From Hyaloperonospora brassicae (Eukaryota; Oomycota; Peronosporomycetes; Peronosporales; Peronosporaceae), in the NCBI GenBank assembly GCA_947650285.1, contig CANTFL010000536.1:62001-126000 (forward strand): DNA of 64,000 nt, given 5' to 3'. The notes under the pieces were generated by a model that was not told the origin of the DNA, ran no database searches, and saw only the letters and a program-made list of their open reading frames with translations. Made by a program: the position numbers and the translations under genes. Positions 21,850 through 33,470 of the stretch are shown here, one piece after another (position 1 is the first letter of the stretch; each line of letters opens with the position of its first letter).

Positions 21850-23239
21850 GATGCGTGCGCATCCTGCGAGGCAATTCAATCGTGTATGCATTGCCCTTGC
21901 GGTGCAACACACGAAAGGGACCAATGTATTTCGGCAGTAGTTTACTACTGCCGACATTAGTGACTACATGTTCAGGTAAGTTTACCGTAGACAGTAGCAC
22001 TAGGTCGTTAACCTTAAATGAAAGAACATTTGATCTTCCATTCTTATCTGCGTTCGGTTTCTGGCGTTCCACCGCGTTTGCGATGGAGTCCTGAACGAAA
22101 CGGACTACCGCCTCTTGAGTCAGCAGGAAGTTCTCTACTGACTATTTGTTTTGTCTTTTAGTGCGCTTCGTGCGCACTGCTAAGAGATCGTTTTCTTTAA
22201 CGAAGGTGTCTTCTTTCACCCTGGCATTGTCGTTGACGATGCTGAATATCCCAGCATCGTCATCATTGTCTGATGTAGCAGCATCATCATCGCTACTGCT
22301 GAGATCAACTTTTTCGATGTCGACATTATTGACATCGACATCAAACGTATCGGCATGTCCAATGATACATGATGAGCAAGAGCCAAAACGGTTTTTGCTC
22401 GAGCGAGTCCCTCCCCCCTAAACCCAGAGTCACTCTTTATAAGGGCGGGAATACGTGGGTGGCGTAAGCCATTCACTTAGAACGGTGTATGCGTTGTGGA
22501 CGCATGCAAGGAGTTGTTGATGGCAAACTCAACCATCGGTAAGAACTCACTCCAATGTGAAAGGAGTGAACGTATCCTCGAAGAAATTCTTCGAGGACAC
22601 GGTTTGCACGTTCCGTCTGACCATCTGTTTCGGGATGGTCAGATGTGGATATCTTTCATTGTGTTTCGAGTGAACGGAACATGGATTGCCAAAACTCCGC
22701 CGTAAACCGAGGGTCACGGTCGGACACGAGTTCACGGGGTAATCCGTGAGATCGAAACACTGTGTCGGTGAAGACACGCGCACAGCTGTGTATAGTGATC
22801 GATTCAGAGACTGCAGCAAGATGCACCATCTTGCTGAAACGATCCACAACCACAAGAAAACCATTATTCTTGTGAGCGTCTTCTAGGATTCCCCGAAGAC
22901 AAATTCCATGGAAACGGACTCCCAACACTCTGCCGGGACCGGCAGAGATTGTAGTAGCGCACGTGATGAAGGGCTAGGCTATACCCGTTGACAGGCTTCG
23001 CAAGAACGAATGTACTTGCGTACGAAAAAATACCGGCGGGGCCAGTAAAAGGTACGACTTACCGTAGGGTAGGTCTTTTCCCTACCACGATTCCCGCCAG
23101 ATGGCGCATCGTGACACTCGAACATGATGCGTAATCGCAATTTATCATGATCGGGAACGCCGACACGAGGAGTGTCGTCGGCAACTGCTTTATTGTACAA
23201 CAGGCCATTGCGAGTCGTTTACCAATCCAACGAGGAACG
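21626..23239 (-). pseudogene. pol: Element A integrase, broken
   Basis: The zinc-binding part (22979-23200) reads RIMFECHDAPSGGNRGREKT and YIRSCEACQRV; the second His is Asn, whereas element D has SGHRGREKT. In the core (22656-22935), VVVDRFSKMVHLAAV and HGLPRELVSDRDPR are clear. The first catalytic Asp, in the MDF motif of D, is MEF here, and a stop follows. The C-terminal part (21626-22072) has LPKYIGPFRVLHRKGNAYTI and RRMRTHPTFYMGRLR, typical of gypsy integrase tails. The enzyme would insert cDNA into the genome, but this copy cannot. Confidence 0.85.
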
Positions 23240-24600
23240 TTACAGGGCCGGCAAATCCGACAAGGATTTCTGGGATGGGTTCGCAAGATGACCCATCAAA
23301 CGGAGGAAATTCGTGTCTCCTTCTTGTGCCTTCCGCACGTCGTCGAGTAACGGCGACGACGGCACACTGATGAACAGTGTCGCAACAGTGGTCAAGGCCT
23401 CACTGTTGACTCGGGTCGTTCGCTCGAAGTCGGGTCGACGTGATAACGCATCAGCGAAGACATTAAGTCGTCCTGGCTTGTACTCCACGGAGACGTTATA
23501 CTCCGCGAAGAAGGACAGCCATCTCGCCATCCTTTGCGAGACGTGTGGATTGTTTACGGCCGTGTGTAGTGACGCATGGTCCGTATATACGATGAACGGT
23601 CTATCTCCAAAGAGAAGGACCCGGAACTTAGCCAGTGCATACTCAATGGCAAGGCGCTCCTTGTCATGCACTGGATAATTGCGTTCAGCTTTTTGCAGCT
23701 GACGCGACTGATTACAGATGACGCGCTTTGCGCCATCTGCATCAAATTGCATTACAGCACAGCCGATAGCAAAATCGATGGCGTCATAGACCACATGAAA
23801 AGATCTATCCTGATCTGCAATCGCCAAGATGGGCGATTTCATCAAGATTTTGTTGATACCTTCAAAGGAACGCTGACAGTCAGCGTTCCATGACAACTTC
23901 ACATCTTTCTTTAGCAAGCAAGAAAGATGAACAGTCATCTCGGCGTAGTTGCGCAAGTACTTGTGCAGGTACGCCGTTAAGCCAAGAAACTTCCTTAGCC
24001 CCTTGACATCGACTGGCACTGGCCAGTCGGTGATCGCCTTGATCTTTTCGGGATTGGGGCGTACGCCGTGTTTACCGACGATGCACCCAAGAAGTGGTAT
24101 TTCGCTAGCCGCGAATATACACTTCTTGAGGTTGGCGTACAACTTATGCTTGCGCATAAGTTGAAGAACCTGACGAACGTGAGTTCTGTGAACTTTAACT
24201 TCGGTCTTTCCGTCCATAGCCCGGCTATGAACGAGCACACCGTCGAAGTAACTCGGTGCGAAGTCTCGCACCGGTCTCAACAGATTTGTGACACATCTGT
24301 TGAATGTTGCAGGGGCATTACTCAGCCCCTGTGGCATCACTAGCCACTCCCACATCATACCGCTGGGGGTGGTCACTGCTGTGTACGGAACATCTCGTTT
24401 ACGTTAAGGATCTGATAGAATTCGTTTATCAGATCCATGGACGAAAAGATGGTACTCTTTGACACTATTCGCCATGATCCTGTGGCATTTCGCACACAGA
24501 AGGTCGGAGATCTGTGAGGGGATGTGGATTCCCTCACAGGGGTCGCTGCTAAGCGATCGTCAGAGAACTTTTCGATCGCTATCACTTGTTCACGAGGCAG
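23240..24600 (-). pseudogene. pol: Element A reverse transcriptase and RNase H, inactive
   Basis: The large frame 23240-24376 reads GMMWEWLVMPQGLSNAPATF, LLGCIVGKHGVRPNPEKIKA and TDWPVPVDVKGLRKFLGL. The RNase H part follows (VVYDAIDFAIGCAVMQ, FIVYTDHASLHTAV, VEYKPGRLNVFADALSRR). The palm box is YFDG at 24250-24239 where element D keeps YFDD, so the second metal-binding Asp is lost. Upstream, near 24465, WRIV joins directly to SKSTIFSSMD. Element D has 81 bp (62161-62241) between these points, a clean 27-codon in-frame deletion. Loss of the catalytic Asp and of part of the fingers makes this copy non-autonomous. Confidence 0.9.
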
Positions 24601-25745
24601 TGGCCACTACTTCATGACACAGTACTTCGAGCCCGGTTTGAGCTCGATCTCGTGTCGGGGGCCTTTGTCCTCAGGCAACTCGCAAGGCAAGGATTCAGGG
24701 AACACATCCCTGAACTCGATCAAATCCTTATGCAAAGGATTTGCCCGAAGCGACTTCCAGGATTGAAATTCATATCTCTCAATCCGATTCTTTTCAGCGA
24801 TGACACTTTCGTTCATCGATGAACTGCTGAGAACCCTCTCAGTCTCAGTAAACACCGTTGCCGATCGAATATCGGTAACGTACTCTTCCTCCGCGACGAG
24901 TGCACAGACCTGCTTGACTTTGCCACTGCGTAGAACACGCAAGAACCGTTTCGGTTCTAGCGTCGGCAATTGAGTTATGTCCGAAGTTAGTTTCGGAGGT
25001 ACAACCAAATCAAGCGTGTAAGCGCCCACGCTTGATCCATCATTAACCAAGACATTCAATGTCTAGATTACTTCCTGGGAAATCACTTCCACAGGGTCCA
25101 CGAGAGCTTTCTCCACAATGTAGTGATCATCTACATTGTGTTCTTGTACAGTCGTGCTAACGACCGTACCACGAGTGAGGCCATCGCACTCGCTCGTAGT
25201 ACACCCACCTAAATGTGGGCATTCCAAGACTTTCTTCAAGTCGTCATCTGAGATACAAGTGGAAGGCATCGTAACTGATCGATGCTGCCAACTCACCCTT
25301 GGCTCGAATCTCCTGAGCCAAGATAATCCTAGGATGACATTAAACTTGTCATCCAGGTTGAGTACGATGAAATCATCATCGTAATTTTCGCCTTTTAATG
25401 TGTAGCGGATTCCGACTACACGTTTCCTCACAGTGATCGATGCGCCTGTTTCTAGGCGCACCGTCATCTTCGTTGGAGGGATCTCCCGCTCCACGCAGTT
25501 AAAAATTCCTGCCTTCTAGCGACTGGCGACGAACAAAATTGTTCGACGCCCCACAGTCAACTAGGGCGCGAAGTGACAAGTCTTTTGTCACTTCTAACTT
25601 CAAGGTGATGAGAGAAACCTCATTTTTAGGTGCAGAGACACACAGGGACTGCGTGTCGGGAGCAACCTTCGTCAAGAGATTTGCAAATATTCTTAATGTT
25701 GCTGGATCAGTAGGGCGCTCCGCCTCTACTGATCCCGACCGTTTT
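24601..25745 (-). pseudogene. pol: Element A protease and protease-RT linker, broken
   Basis: Pol starts in the -1 frame relative to gag at the slippery site 25741-25747. It reads SVEAERPTDPATLRIFANLL, then the retropepsin motif LVDCGASNNFVRRQSLEG (about 25500-25560). The usual T or S of D-T/S-G-A is Cys here and also in element D, so it is a family feature. The fragments TMTVRLETGAS-like, YDDDFIVLNLDDKFNVILGL and SWLRRFEPRVSW (25063-25494) follow. A linker (24607-25059) ends in LIEFRDVFPESLPCELPEDK, the classic lead-in to gypsy RT. A few stops separate the frames. Confidence 0.85.
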
Positions 25746-25747
25746 TT
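25704..25747 (-). other. -1 ribosomal frameshift signal between gag and pol (A)
   Basis: On the minus strand the gag codons ...TCA AAA AAC contain the canonical slippery heptamer A AAA AAC (25747-25741). A 5-nt spacer GGTCG follows (25740-25736), then a hairpin at 25735-25704. The hairpin has a 10-bp stem GGATCAGTAG/CTACTGATCC, a 1-nt bulge, a 4-bp stem GGCG/CGCC and loop GAG. The protease frame is exactly -1 to gag here. Spacer and stem lengths fit known -1 frameshift sites. Confidence 0.8.
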
Positions 25748-26847
25748 GACGGTCCACCTTGCTGTTGCGACTTCGCAACAGCAACGGAGTCTCGCCCTCC
25801 AGTTCTTCTTGCTGATGGGTGAACACTGCGCCCAGCACCGCGAGATTCTGATCGGGGGACACTGCATTCGTATGCATCATGTCCCATCTTGTGACAGCGA
25901 TGGCATCTCACCATTCGCTTGTCCTTCGCAGGGCGAGGGTTCTCGCCCTCAACATTACAGAGGTCCATTGGTTCTGGACCTCCGACTGCTAATCGTCTAT
26001 GTGGACGATGCGGGGTCGACGTAGCGTGAGACTGTCTCACGTTATAATCTTCTTGCTCCGCTGCAAAGATTGCCATTGAGAGCGTCTTTAGCTCTCCGCG
26101 GAACAGACGGTCCCTAACGGGACCGTTTGATAGCCTTTGAATAAAGGTTGTGATCAACACAAACTCACTCACAGGGTTCACTACCATGCATCTTGCAAGG
26201 TAGCGTTCGTGTTGGGCGTAAGCGTGAAATTTAGGCTTACCCTGCGTGATTTGCAGGAGCTCCGAAAGAGTCCTGAACTATGCTCTGGGCGGCACAAACG
26301 TCTCACTGAGCTGGGTCTTGAAGATCCTCAACGACCCAAACACATGTGGGTCGTTCAACTTGAGGTTCAGGGCCCAAGATCTGGCTTCTTCTGCCAGGTT
26401 AGACTGAGCGAATGAGACTTGCATTCGCTCATCATCGATGCGACGAGCATCGATGGCATCGTCCAGCTCGACGAACCACCTCAACAGGGAGTCTTCCTCG
26501 ACTCCTCGATACTTAGAGACCTCTAGTTTTAGAGACTCCCGTCGACGCTCACGCGTCGGCTCTGCGGACTGAGACTGTTGTTGTCTCAGTGCTTCGTTCC
26601 GCTGGTGATCTTGTTGTTGTAACAAGGTCACCTGCGCTCGCGACTCATCAAGTTCTCGTTGCAAGAGCTAGCTAATGGCGGTAAGCTGCTGGTCCCTATC
26701 CCTTGAGGATAGCATGGCCCAGATAGCCTATTAGTCAACGGTCGAACTCATTCGTTCGATCTCACTTAATTCGATGTCGCTTGAATGGGAGTAGCTTTTA
26801 CGGGTTCCGTGAAAGCTGTCGCCATCTACATCGTCCAACATGTTCAT
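25726..26847 (-). pseudogene. gag: Element A gag with CCHC knuckle, broken
   Basis: The start at 26847 reads MNMLDD, matching MNMLDEEDTF of element D. The capsid part reads LKLEVSKYRGVEEDSLLRWF and ARSWALNLKLNDPHVFGSLR (26278-26664). The nucleocapsid part (25726-26187) holds MDLCNVEGE and the knuckle CHRCHKMGHDAYEC (CX2CX4HX4C). Stops lie before 26664, at 26278, and between the two large pieces. Pieces stay alignable with D gag throughout. It ends at PSKNGRDQ, where the frameshift signal overlaps. Confidence 0.85.
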
Positions 26848-26877
26848 GTTGGGCGATGGGGTTGTGGTCCTTGGACG

Positions 26878-26895
26878 GACTACAAAGTGCTACCA
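26878..26895 (-). other. Element A primer-binding site
   Basis: Two bases after the 5' LTR, the minus strand reads TGGTAGCACTTTGTAGTC. Element D has TGGTAGGACTTTGTAGTC at the same place, one mismatch. Starting TGG, complementary to a tRNA CCA end, and conserved in both copies, it should be the minus-strand primer site. I cannot name the tRNA. Confidence 0.7.
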
Positions 26896-26897
26896 GG

Positions 26898-27339
26898 TGT
26901 AACGGGGCACTGTTGACAACGCACTGGTTGACCAGTACGGAGTATACTTCCACTGACGACAGTGGTCGACAGTGCCCTGCTAGGTGTTCTAAGGAAACAC
27001 AGAGAAAGGAAAGGAGACTGAGTAGTCAGACTAGTCTCTTGGTAAAAGTAAACTGTATTAATATAATTAAGTCCTATAACTCCTTGAATCTCTGTTGTCC
27101 TGAATTAATTATACTAATACAACTATATGTATGATGACGTCTACTCACCACCCATTGCGCGCGTCTAGCAGCGACTGGTGGGTTGATATCACTGCGATGT
27201 CAACCCGTGAGTAGACCCTTTGGTCATCCCAACAATATCATCATGGTCTCTGATATTATTCAAAGAATATTCAACGTAATATTCTTTATTGTCATTTTAT
27301 CCTTAGTGACATTATCATGTAACGGGTTACCCCGCTACA
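26898..27339 (-). repeat. Element A 5' LTR
   Basis: This is the 442-bp partner of 19661-20101, with the same ends except one base (CGCTACA). The hairpin chain is kept: AATATCA/TGATATT (27234-27240/27251-27257) and AAAGAATATT/AATATTCTTT (27262-27271/27278-27287). Most changes between the two LTRs in this zone fall in the loops. Confidence 0.95.
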
Positions 27340-27344
27340 TTAAG

Positions 27345-28330
27345 TACCTTATTAGTTCTGTCCGTTGGAGCACCAGTTGCTCAGTATTATTGAATCAATA
27401 CCCCTGTGTTTAAGAGTATACATTTGCTCTTTGAACAGCTGAGGTGAAAGTCCTTACAAGGCTCTAAAACGTGATACTACGGCAAGCGCTGGCCCAATCT
27501 GATGCGCTTAATCAAAAAAAATTGTCGAGTTGTCTACAAAAACTGAGATACTGTGCGTGTTAGTACGGCTCCCTGGGATCGCGAGTCCTTTCAGGGTAGG
27601 AGACTGCTGGACTGAAATGACTAACAGCTCGATCATTACGAGGAATATCAAAGGGGATAGAGGCCAACCTTGACGGATTCTTCAAACTACGGAGATCGGA
27701 CCGGATTTTCTATTCACTAATAATTCAGCCGTAGTTTCTCATGCGGCCGATTAATCAGCTGCATGTATCCCTCAGCAAAACAAAATTGTCGAAGAGCCTC
27801 CTATAAGGAACTTCGGTCAACAGTACCATATGCTTGTCGAAAATCTAGCAGAAGGATGACCCTGATGTTGGGTGCATCTAGTGTTGCCTCAGCAGAAGCC
27901 GTAGCAAGTTTGGAAAGCATCATCATCTTAGACTTAAAATCTGCTTACCCTGCACGAATCTATGTTGTGAGTCACCAGTTGAGGTACTACAAATTTTAAT
28001 CGAGTCGTCAACACTCTCGCGAAGATTTTGTACTGGTTCGAAGTGATGAAGTTGGCCGGTAATCCATAGCATCAGCTGAATCACCTTTTTTACGCAAAGT
28101 TATGATCAAAGCCTGTAACAAAAAGTCGAGTGTCCTCGCCCACTATAATTTGATTGCTGATTTGCGTAGAGCTAAGACAAGAAGCGTTGGTGTATTCTCG
28201 TAAAAGCCGTTGTTTAAACCATCAGACCCAGCCAATTTGTGTCGACTTAGTCTTGTGATGGCCGTGCGAACCTCATCTTCAAGGTAATCGACCAATGTCG
28301 ACCGATTCTCGGTCGACGATAGTACCCGTT
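27345..28330 (-). pseudogene. LINE (L1-type) reverse transcriptase, 5' piece
   Basis: Minus-strand fragments in RT order are RTAITRLSRHK and SDGLNNGFYENTPTLL (28290-28180), KKGDSADAMDYRPTSSL (near 28090), and IRVILLLDFRQAYGTVDRSS (near 27850). Then come GIRQGWPLSPLIFLVMIELL (27680-27640) and SISVFVDNSTIFF (near 27530). The palm box is FVDN instead of FxDD, so it is dead. At 27345 the reading is cut by gypsy A and resumes at 19655. The 5' end of the LINE is lost before the repeat that begins at 28758. Confidence 0.75.
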
Positions 28331-28757
28331 TTATAAGTCTGACCGATGTTTGTACATTTCATGGCGAGACTTAACTTCCTTGCTGACCACTTAGCCGGCC
28401 GTGCTCGTATCTTGATCCTGATCATACATTGTCCCTGGTCGATCTCACACGAGGCCGTCGTCTGCAATCATGTGTATTTCATTTGCCAGCGGGTCTGGTC
28501 GAGATGACGGCGATCGTTCTCGATTTTCTTCATCTATCTCCTTAATTCTCTCTTGATCTTGTGATCTAGTCAGAATCTGCGTAGAAGTCTTGTTGACCGG
28601 GTGTTCCACGATAGGTCCTGTGTAATTTGGATCATTCCATCCACCAGATCTGTATTCGCCTCAAACTCCAAAGTTTGCCACTCAATGTAGCGGCGTGGGT
28701 CCATAGAAACATAGTTAGGGTATCGCGGTAATTTTTTATTCATCATCCATTGACTTA
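28331..28757 (-). other. No recognisable gene
   Basis: The minus strand has a readable but unassigned stretch, RYPNYVSMDPRRYIEWQTLE near 28720-28680. It could belong to the LINE 5' part or to another repeat. Nothing else is visible. Confidence 0.4.
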
Positions 28758-29872
28758 TGTGGCAAAGTCACTAATCGAATTTTTGGAACATGGATCGGTG
28801 GCCACCCAGTTAAGGCGTCACTTACTGGTGAAAAATGATGCCAAGAGACCTAGCGATCCAATAAGGAGATGGAACGCGATCTCAACGGGGATCGGCGATC
28901 TGGTCCAACTGTAAGCAGACTGATGGATATGGAACGACTTGAGACGGAGCGATCTGGGACAAGACGACAAATAGAACAATGTCCATGGAGCGGTCTGACA
29001 AAGGATCTGGTACCAGGTGATGTGATATGACTCTGCGACGAAAGTGTAACATTCTGCAGATCGTTGTCACTCTTTACCGGTCTCCCAAAGGGAAAACTGA
29101 TTTGGGTTAATTAGAGCCCGATCTGGAAGTGTGGATACTCGTGGGAGACCATGGAACTGTTCTAAGACCTGTGGATGGTCTCGTTAATTTGATACACCCG
29201 GGAGGATGATATTGGAGCACGTACGGTAAACAAAAAGTTATTTACTGCTGAATTATACCGTACGGATCATCAAAAATCTCGAATCGGGCATCAGATCGGT
29301 CATGTTCTCTGCTGATTATGGATATATCGATGATAGAGCAATTGGATCGTGATATACATGCTTGTTGAAGGTCCATGCGTGATGCGCTAAAAGTTCAGAC
29401 CGAAAGAGCCAGTGGAAGCCGGGTGAATTGACGTCGCAAAATGGATTTAGACACATTCGGCATTGGATACTATTTTGGACTTTTCGGTACCAAAATTGGG
29501 TATTAGGTACCGCATTTGGAATTTGCTCCCTTTTTGGTGTCTAGATACGATATCGGGAGTATTGGCGCTATCTTTGGAGCACAGGTCACGAAATTTCGAC
29601 ACGTGTTCAAGGGAGAGGTCAAGCTTAAAGATGATATCGGTTTGGAGAATGACCTACAGTTTGGAATAGGCTTAAGGATAGGTGGTATATTTATTTGGTT
29701 AGATAATAAAACAGTTACCGTTTTTACATATAAAGCACGTAGCAGACTTCTCTTCCGGGCAGGATACTTAGCCTTCCGTCGATACAGAGACTTCGTCGCG
29801 CCGTGTTCCGTGTACTCGCCTTGGATTGTTTTGCCAAGGTGGGGTTAAGGTAACTCAACTCAACTCAAACTG
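28758..29872 (+). repeat. LTR copy B1 of a second gypsy family (limits approximate)
   Basis: The sequence from TGTGGCAAAG (28758) to the CAACTCAACTCAA tract (near 29860) recurs in direct orientation at 55254-56477 with many substitutions. Just after it, CTAGGGTAGCAGC resembles an initiator-Met-type PBS (TGGTAGCAGAGC-like), suggesting this is a 5' LTR in plus orientation. Exact ends and TSD are not clear. It adjoins the 5' side of the LINE. Confidence 0.55.
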
Positions 29873-30530
29873 CTAGGGTAGCAGCAAACAACGGTAAAGG
29901 AAAAGATTTTTTGTTACAAGATCGCGAGGCGGCTCAAGTGGTGAGAAGATCTGGACAAGGCGTTCAAGACAAGACCGATCAAGACCGAGACAATCTACCG
30001 GACATATCGGCACGACTTATTTTGGCAAAACAACAAGCCGATCTGCCCACATTGCGCACCTCCGGCAAGATCGGCCGATCCCAAGACTTGATCGGACCGA
30101 TCCCAACGCAAGATCGACGCAAGACTATTATTTGGTGAGTCAAGATTTCCGCACAGCAAAGACCCCGATCCCGAGGATAAATCAAGATCGGTGTGATTCA
30201 AGATCGAGATCGCGACGTTTCCAGATAGAGATCGCCGTGACAGAAGATCAAAATCACAGAACCCCTGTTCGTGATGTGAAGATTTTCGCACCGGAAGCGA
30301 ACGCTCAACCCAAGCTTTCAACGAGACTGACATCTCCCAAGGCCATTACGAAAAGCTGAAGCCAGCCCAACCGACGGGCACACAAGGTGAGCACAAGGCT
30401 ATACAACAAGGCACAAATCGGAGTACCTCCTCCGTGAGTCGGTAAGTCTGGGAAAGTGGAAGCTCGACCCTCACATAAACGATTTTGTCAGATCGACCCC
30501 ACTACACTTCGATGCCTATAACTTCCGATC
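29873..30530 (+). pseudogene. Leader and N-terminal gag of the B1 gypsy, decayed
   Basis: This part follows the putative PBS and also recurs at 56478-57115 (for example the leader around AAGATCGCGAGGCGGCTC). Both copies carry a fragment like PTGTQGEHKAIQQ in one frame, and this copy reads GKWKLDPHINDFVRSTPLHF near 30470. I take it as the beginning of a gypsy gag, with many stops. It is low in information beyond the repeat match. Confidence 0.45.
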
Positions 30531-31991
30531 CCGCATTGAAAATAGGTAAGCTTACGCTTAAACTCGTTCCCTAACACATCCAATCCATTCCGAGGAGATT
30601 CACCCGATCCCCGATCTCTACCTCCCGATTTAAACCGCTAGGTGAATCTGAGAGATCGTGTGATTTAAGGATCGTCACGATCTCGCAATTACTCGGCCTA
30701 ACCGCAATCAAAGCAAATATCGACCTATCCGTTTTGCCCCACCTTTCTCTGGGAATAAGGAATCTATCGAGGGTGAAGATGCGACCCTCACAGCTTCATC
30801 TGGAACGCGATCTTCTTCTCGTCGTTAACCGTTTGTTGCCTAATCTCAACGTTCAGCCGGACCGTTTTCCGCTCCGATCATCTTGGATTCTCCTGGTGAA
30901 TTTGTTGCGGCCACAACATATCGCAAGGGTACCTTCAATGAGACTTAAGCGATTTCGAGGGGCGCTTGGCTAAACCGACACCCCACGTGCATCCTTCAAC
31001 ATGTTGTTGTCGCAGCCAACCCATGAAAATCTGCCTTGCGTCAAGATCGATTAGGATGAGTAGGCACCGGGATACAGAGATCGCGTGACCCGATCTTTCA
31101 CGCCATCTCTCCTTGGGTCAGCACGAAAGACCAAATAGACCAGCTTGTATGTTAAGCGTCGATTTCTTCTTTTGACACTTTGACAAGCCGAAAAGATAGC
31201 CCTTTCCGGCGTTCAGGCATGTAAAACTTTACCAGCTTGAGCTAATTGGCCCCCTACATTGACGTAGATAGTTCAGGGAGAGACGTTGTATGCCTCGGAA
31301 CCCGATGAGAGGTTTTTTCCACAGATCGCGCCGATCTCTTTCATTCGTGTAGGTTGGTTTGACGAATTCGACACATGTATCAAGAGTACGAAAATCGGAG
31401 CCGTGAATCTATATGGGAGTCAACCCATGTTACCTTCATCTCTCGCGAGAAGAGACTTGGTGACTCTCATCTTAATGATTTCTGCAAGCAGAGATAGTAG
31501 AAGTAACCGAGATCTAAAACCTGGTGAAAACAATTCTATAGTTCATCCTCGAGTGCACGATTGCTAGCTACTGCGATCTGGATATCGCTCTGGATCAATT
31601 CTATTGGCATCGCGTATCGTTTACGTAATACCACCGCAATACCACGGTTTTGAATACAGAGATTGGAACATCTCCGGTCTGTCGACCGCTTTATTCCACT
31701 TTATGGCTGGTGAGCCGTGGAGATCCCAGTATCGACCTTCATTTGTGGACCATCACAAGTTGTCGATTATGAGACTTTCTGGCCAATTCTATTTCGCATA
31801 AAAAAGTTGTTTGTCACAGCTCCATAATTCATCCTAATATCCTTCTAATTTCTTATATTGTATTCTTCTCGATATGAGATTTGTTTCATTTTTTTCTTCG
31901 TTTTCCAAGCCTCGATCAGATATTTGCAAACTACGGCCGCCATTATTGTTACATATGTCCTATCCACCTCTACATACAAACTTCCTGTACG
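30531..31991 (+). other. No clear gene between two gypsy relics
   Basis: This may hold the rest of the B1 gag on the plus strand (frames of 79 and 93 residues at 30734-30973 and 31286-31567), then a head-on junction with the minus-strand relic G2. I cannot place the junction or recognise a domain. Confidence 0.4.
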
Positions 31992-33470
31992 TCAATTGTT
32001 GCCATTCCCTTGGCCGCCAATTTCCACCTCGTGAGATTGCATCACTTCAAAAAGGTTTCGACTTAATCGATCTTTATCAATCTCTTGAAGCTGAGCTCTG
32101 CAGTTCAGATCGGCTTCCCCGATCGAGGTCGAACTGCGGTGTTCATTCCACCGCACCATGTAGTTTTTATGTATCCGATCATACCAAGTCTTGAAATCAG
32201 ATTTCACATTTAAAATATCCTCCACGTCGTTTACATCACCATTCAGTTCGATCTCCTAAATATCTTTTGGTAGTAGCCATTTATTAAACTCAACGCGCTC
32301 TGTACGTTTTTGACCACCAAACCACTATTCGGCTCATCCGGTAATTTCACCACTACTATATAATTTGGAAATGTGCACAACCGGAAACGATATGTATGGC
32401 GTTCCTGCAATCCTCAAACGAACCGCGTAGTCCCTTCATAGCTCAGTCACTCGAAACGGTCCATGCCGCATGTATACGAGCTTGCGGGCGTATCCTTATT
32501 TGACTAGACATAAATAGATCCATACTTGCGTCCCACAATCTATGTTGTGCGAATCGTTATCCGCATTATGTCGATCTGCTCGATCTCGTGTCTGGATCAT
32601 AAGGCGCTTGACTACCATCGCTATAGATCACTGTCTCTGAATTTAAATGTTGTGTCTCCATCTTCTTGTGTCCAAATCACTTGTCTTGGTGCTTCCCAGA
32701 GATAGGGTTGTCATTTAAGAAGATTTCGTGTTTCAGGCGTGTATCAGATAAAACGGATTATCTCCTCGCACACGATCTTTTGCCGTATTGATTGTAAACG
32801 TCAGCCCCTCTACGTACGCGTCCCGATAGTTTTGATCGATATCTGCGACAAACATCTTGATGGCTCAAGTTAGCGTCTGCACTATGCGTTATGCTGTGAC
32901 ATATGCTTGAAAGCTATAGAACATAGAAGCAAGTTGTTTTTGTCCAATAATCTTGTTAAATTATTGGAAGTTACCTGACATAAAATTAGGCTTCTAATAA
33001 TGGCGTATCGCTTCACATGCCCCAAACCTTCAAAACACGCAATCATCGAAACCTTTTGCAATCGTTTCCACAATTTTTGATGAACTCGCTCTTGCAATCA
33101 CATATCCCGAGAATAGACCCACTAATAACATGAATTCCATGTGTTTTTGAATGAACGCGGCAGGGAAGGTATGTAATCTATTGCAATCATTTTAAATGAG
33201 TACGTGGCTTACAAATTGTCTGGTGATCCCACAGGGTTCGATGTAGTCTTTTTTATTCGTACAATAGACACATTTACCCACATACCTTTGGACACTCCTA
33301 AATAAACCTATTCAATGAAAATTAGGCCGGATATGCTGGTACGTTCTTCCGATCTCTTGATGGCCCCTTCCAAACTCGTGTAGTAATGGTGTATAAAGTA
33401 CTGATACAACGATTCAGGTACCACGCGTCGGGTCATCTATGTGCGATCTTCAGATAATTCAGACGTTTAG
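31992..33470 (-). pseudogene. pol: G2: decayed gypsy integrase with chromo-like C-terminus
   Basis: On the minus strand, the frame 31992-32225 reads VEDILNVKSDFKTWYDRIHK, NYMVRWNEHRSS and SIGEADLNCRAQLQEIDKDR. This is the C-terminal chromo-like part of oomycete gypsy pol. Upstream fragments include GPFRVTEL, DRADRHNADN, RDAYVEGLTFTINTAKDRVR and RASSSKIVETIAKG (32300-33100), in integrase order. Many stops and shifts are present. It has the same family type as G1 but the opposite strand. Confidence 0.7.

Larger units (their letters stand above)
19661..27339 (-). mobile_element. Ty3/gypsy element A, complete, hairpin-tiled
   Basis: This 7,679-bp element lies on the minus strand, bounded by LTRs at 19661-20101 (3') and 26898-27339 (5'). 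Its perfect 5-bp target-site duplication is TTAAG. Order on the minus strand is 5' LTR, PBS, gag, -1 frameshift signal, protease, RT, RNase H, integrase, then a long antisense frame, a polypurine tract and the 3' LTR. By eye the LTRs differ at roughly 20 positions, so insertion is not recent. Coding damage includes several stops in gag, an 81-bp in-frame RT deletion, YFDD changed to YFDG and integrase changes. It sits inside a LINE. Nearly its whole length consists of short perfect inverted repeats (see findings). Confidence 0.95.

Noticed and set aside
20102..27339. Hairpins as a CRISPR array or integron sites
   Set aside because: Stems differ in sequence from one to the next, there are no regular direct repeats or spacers, and they lie within retrotransposon coding frames in a eukaryote.
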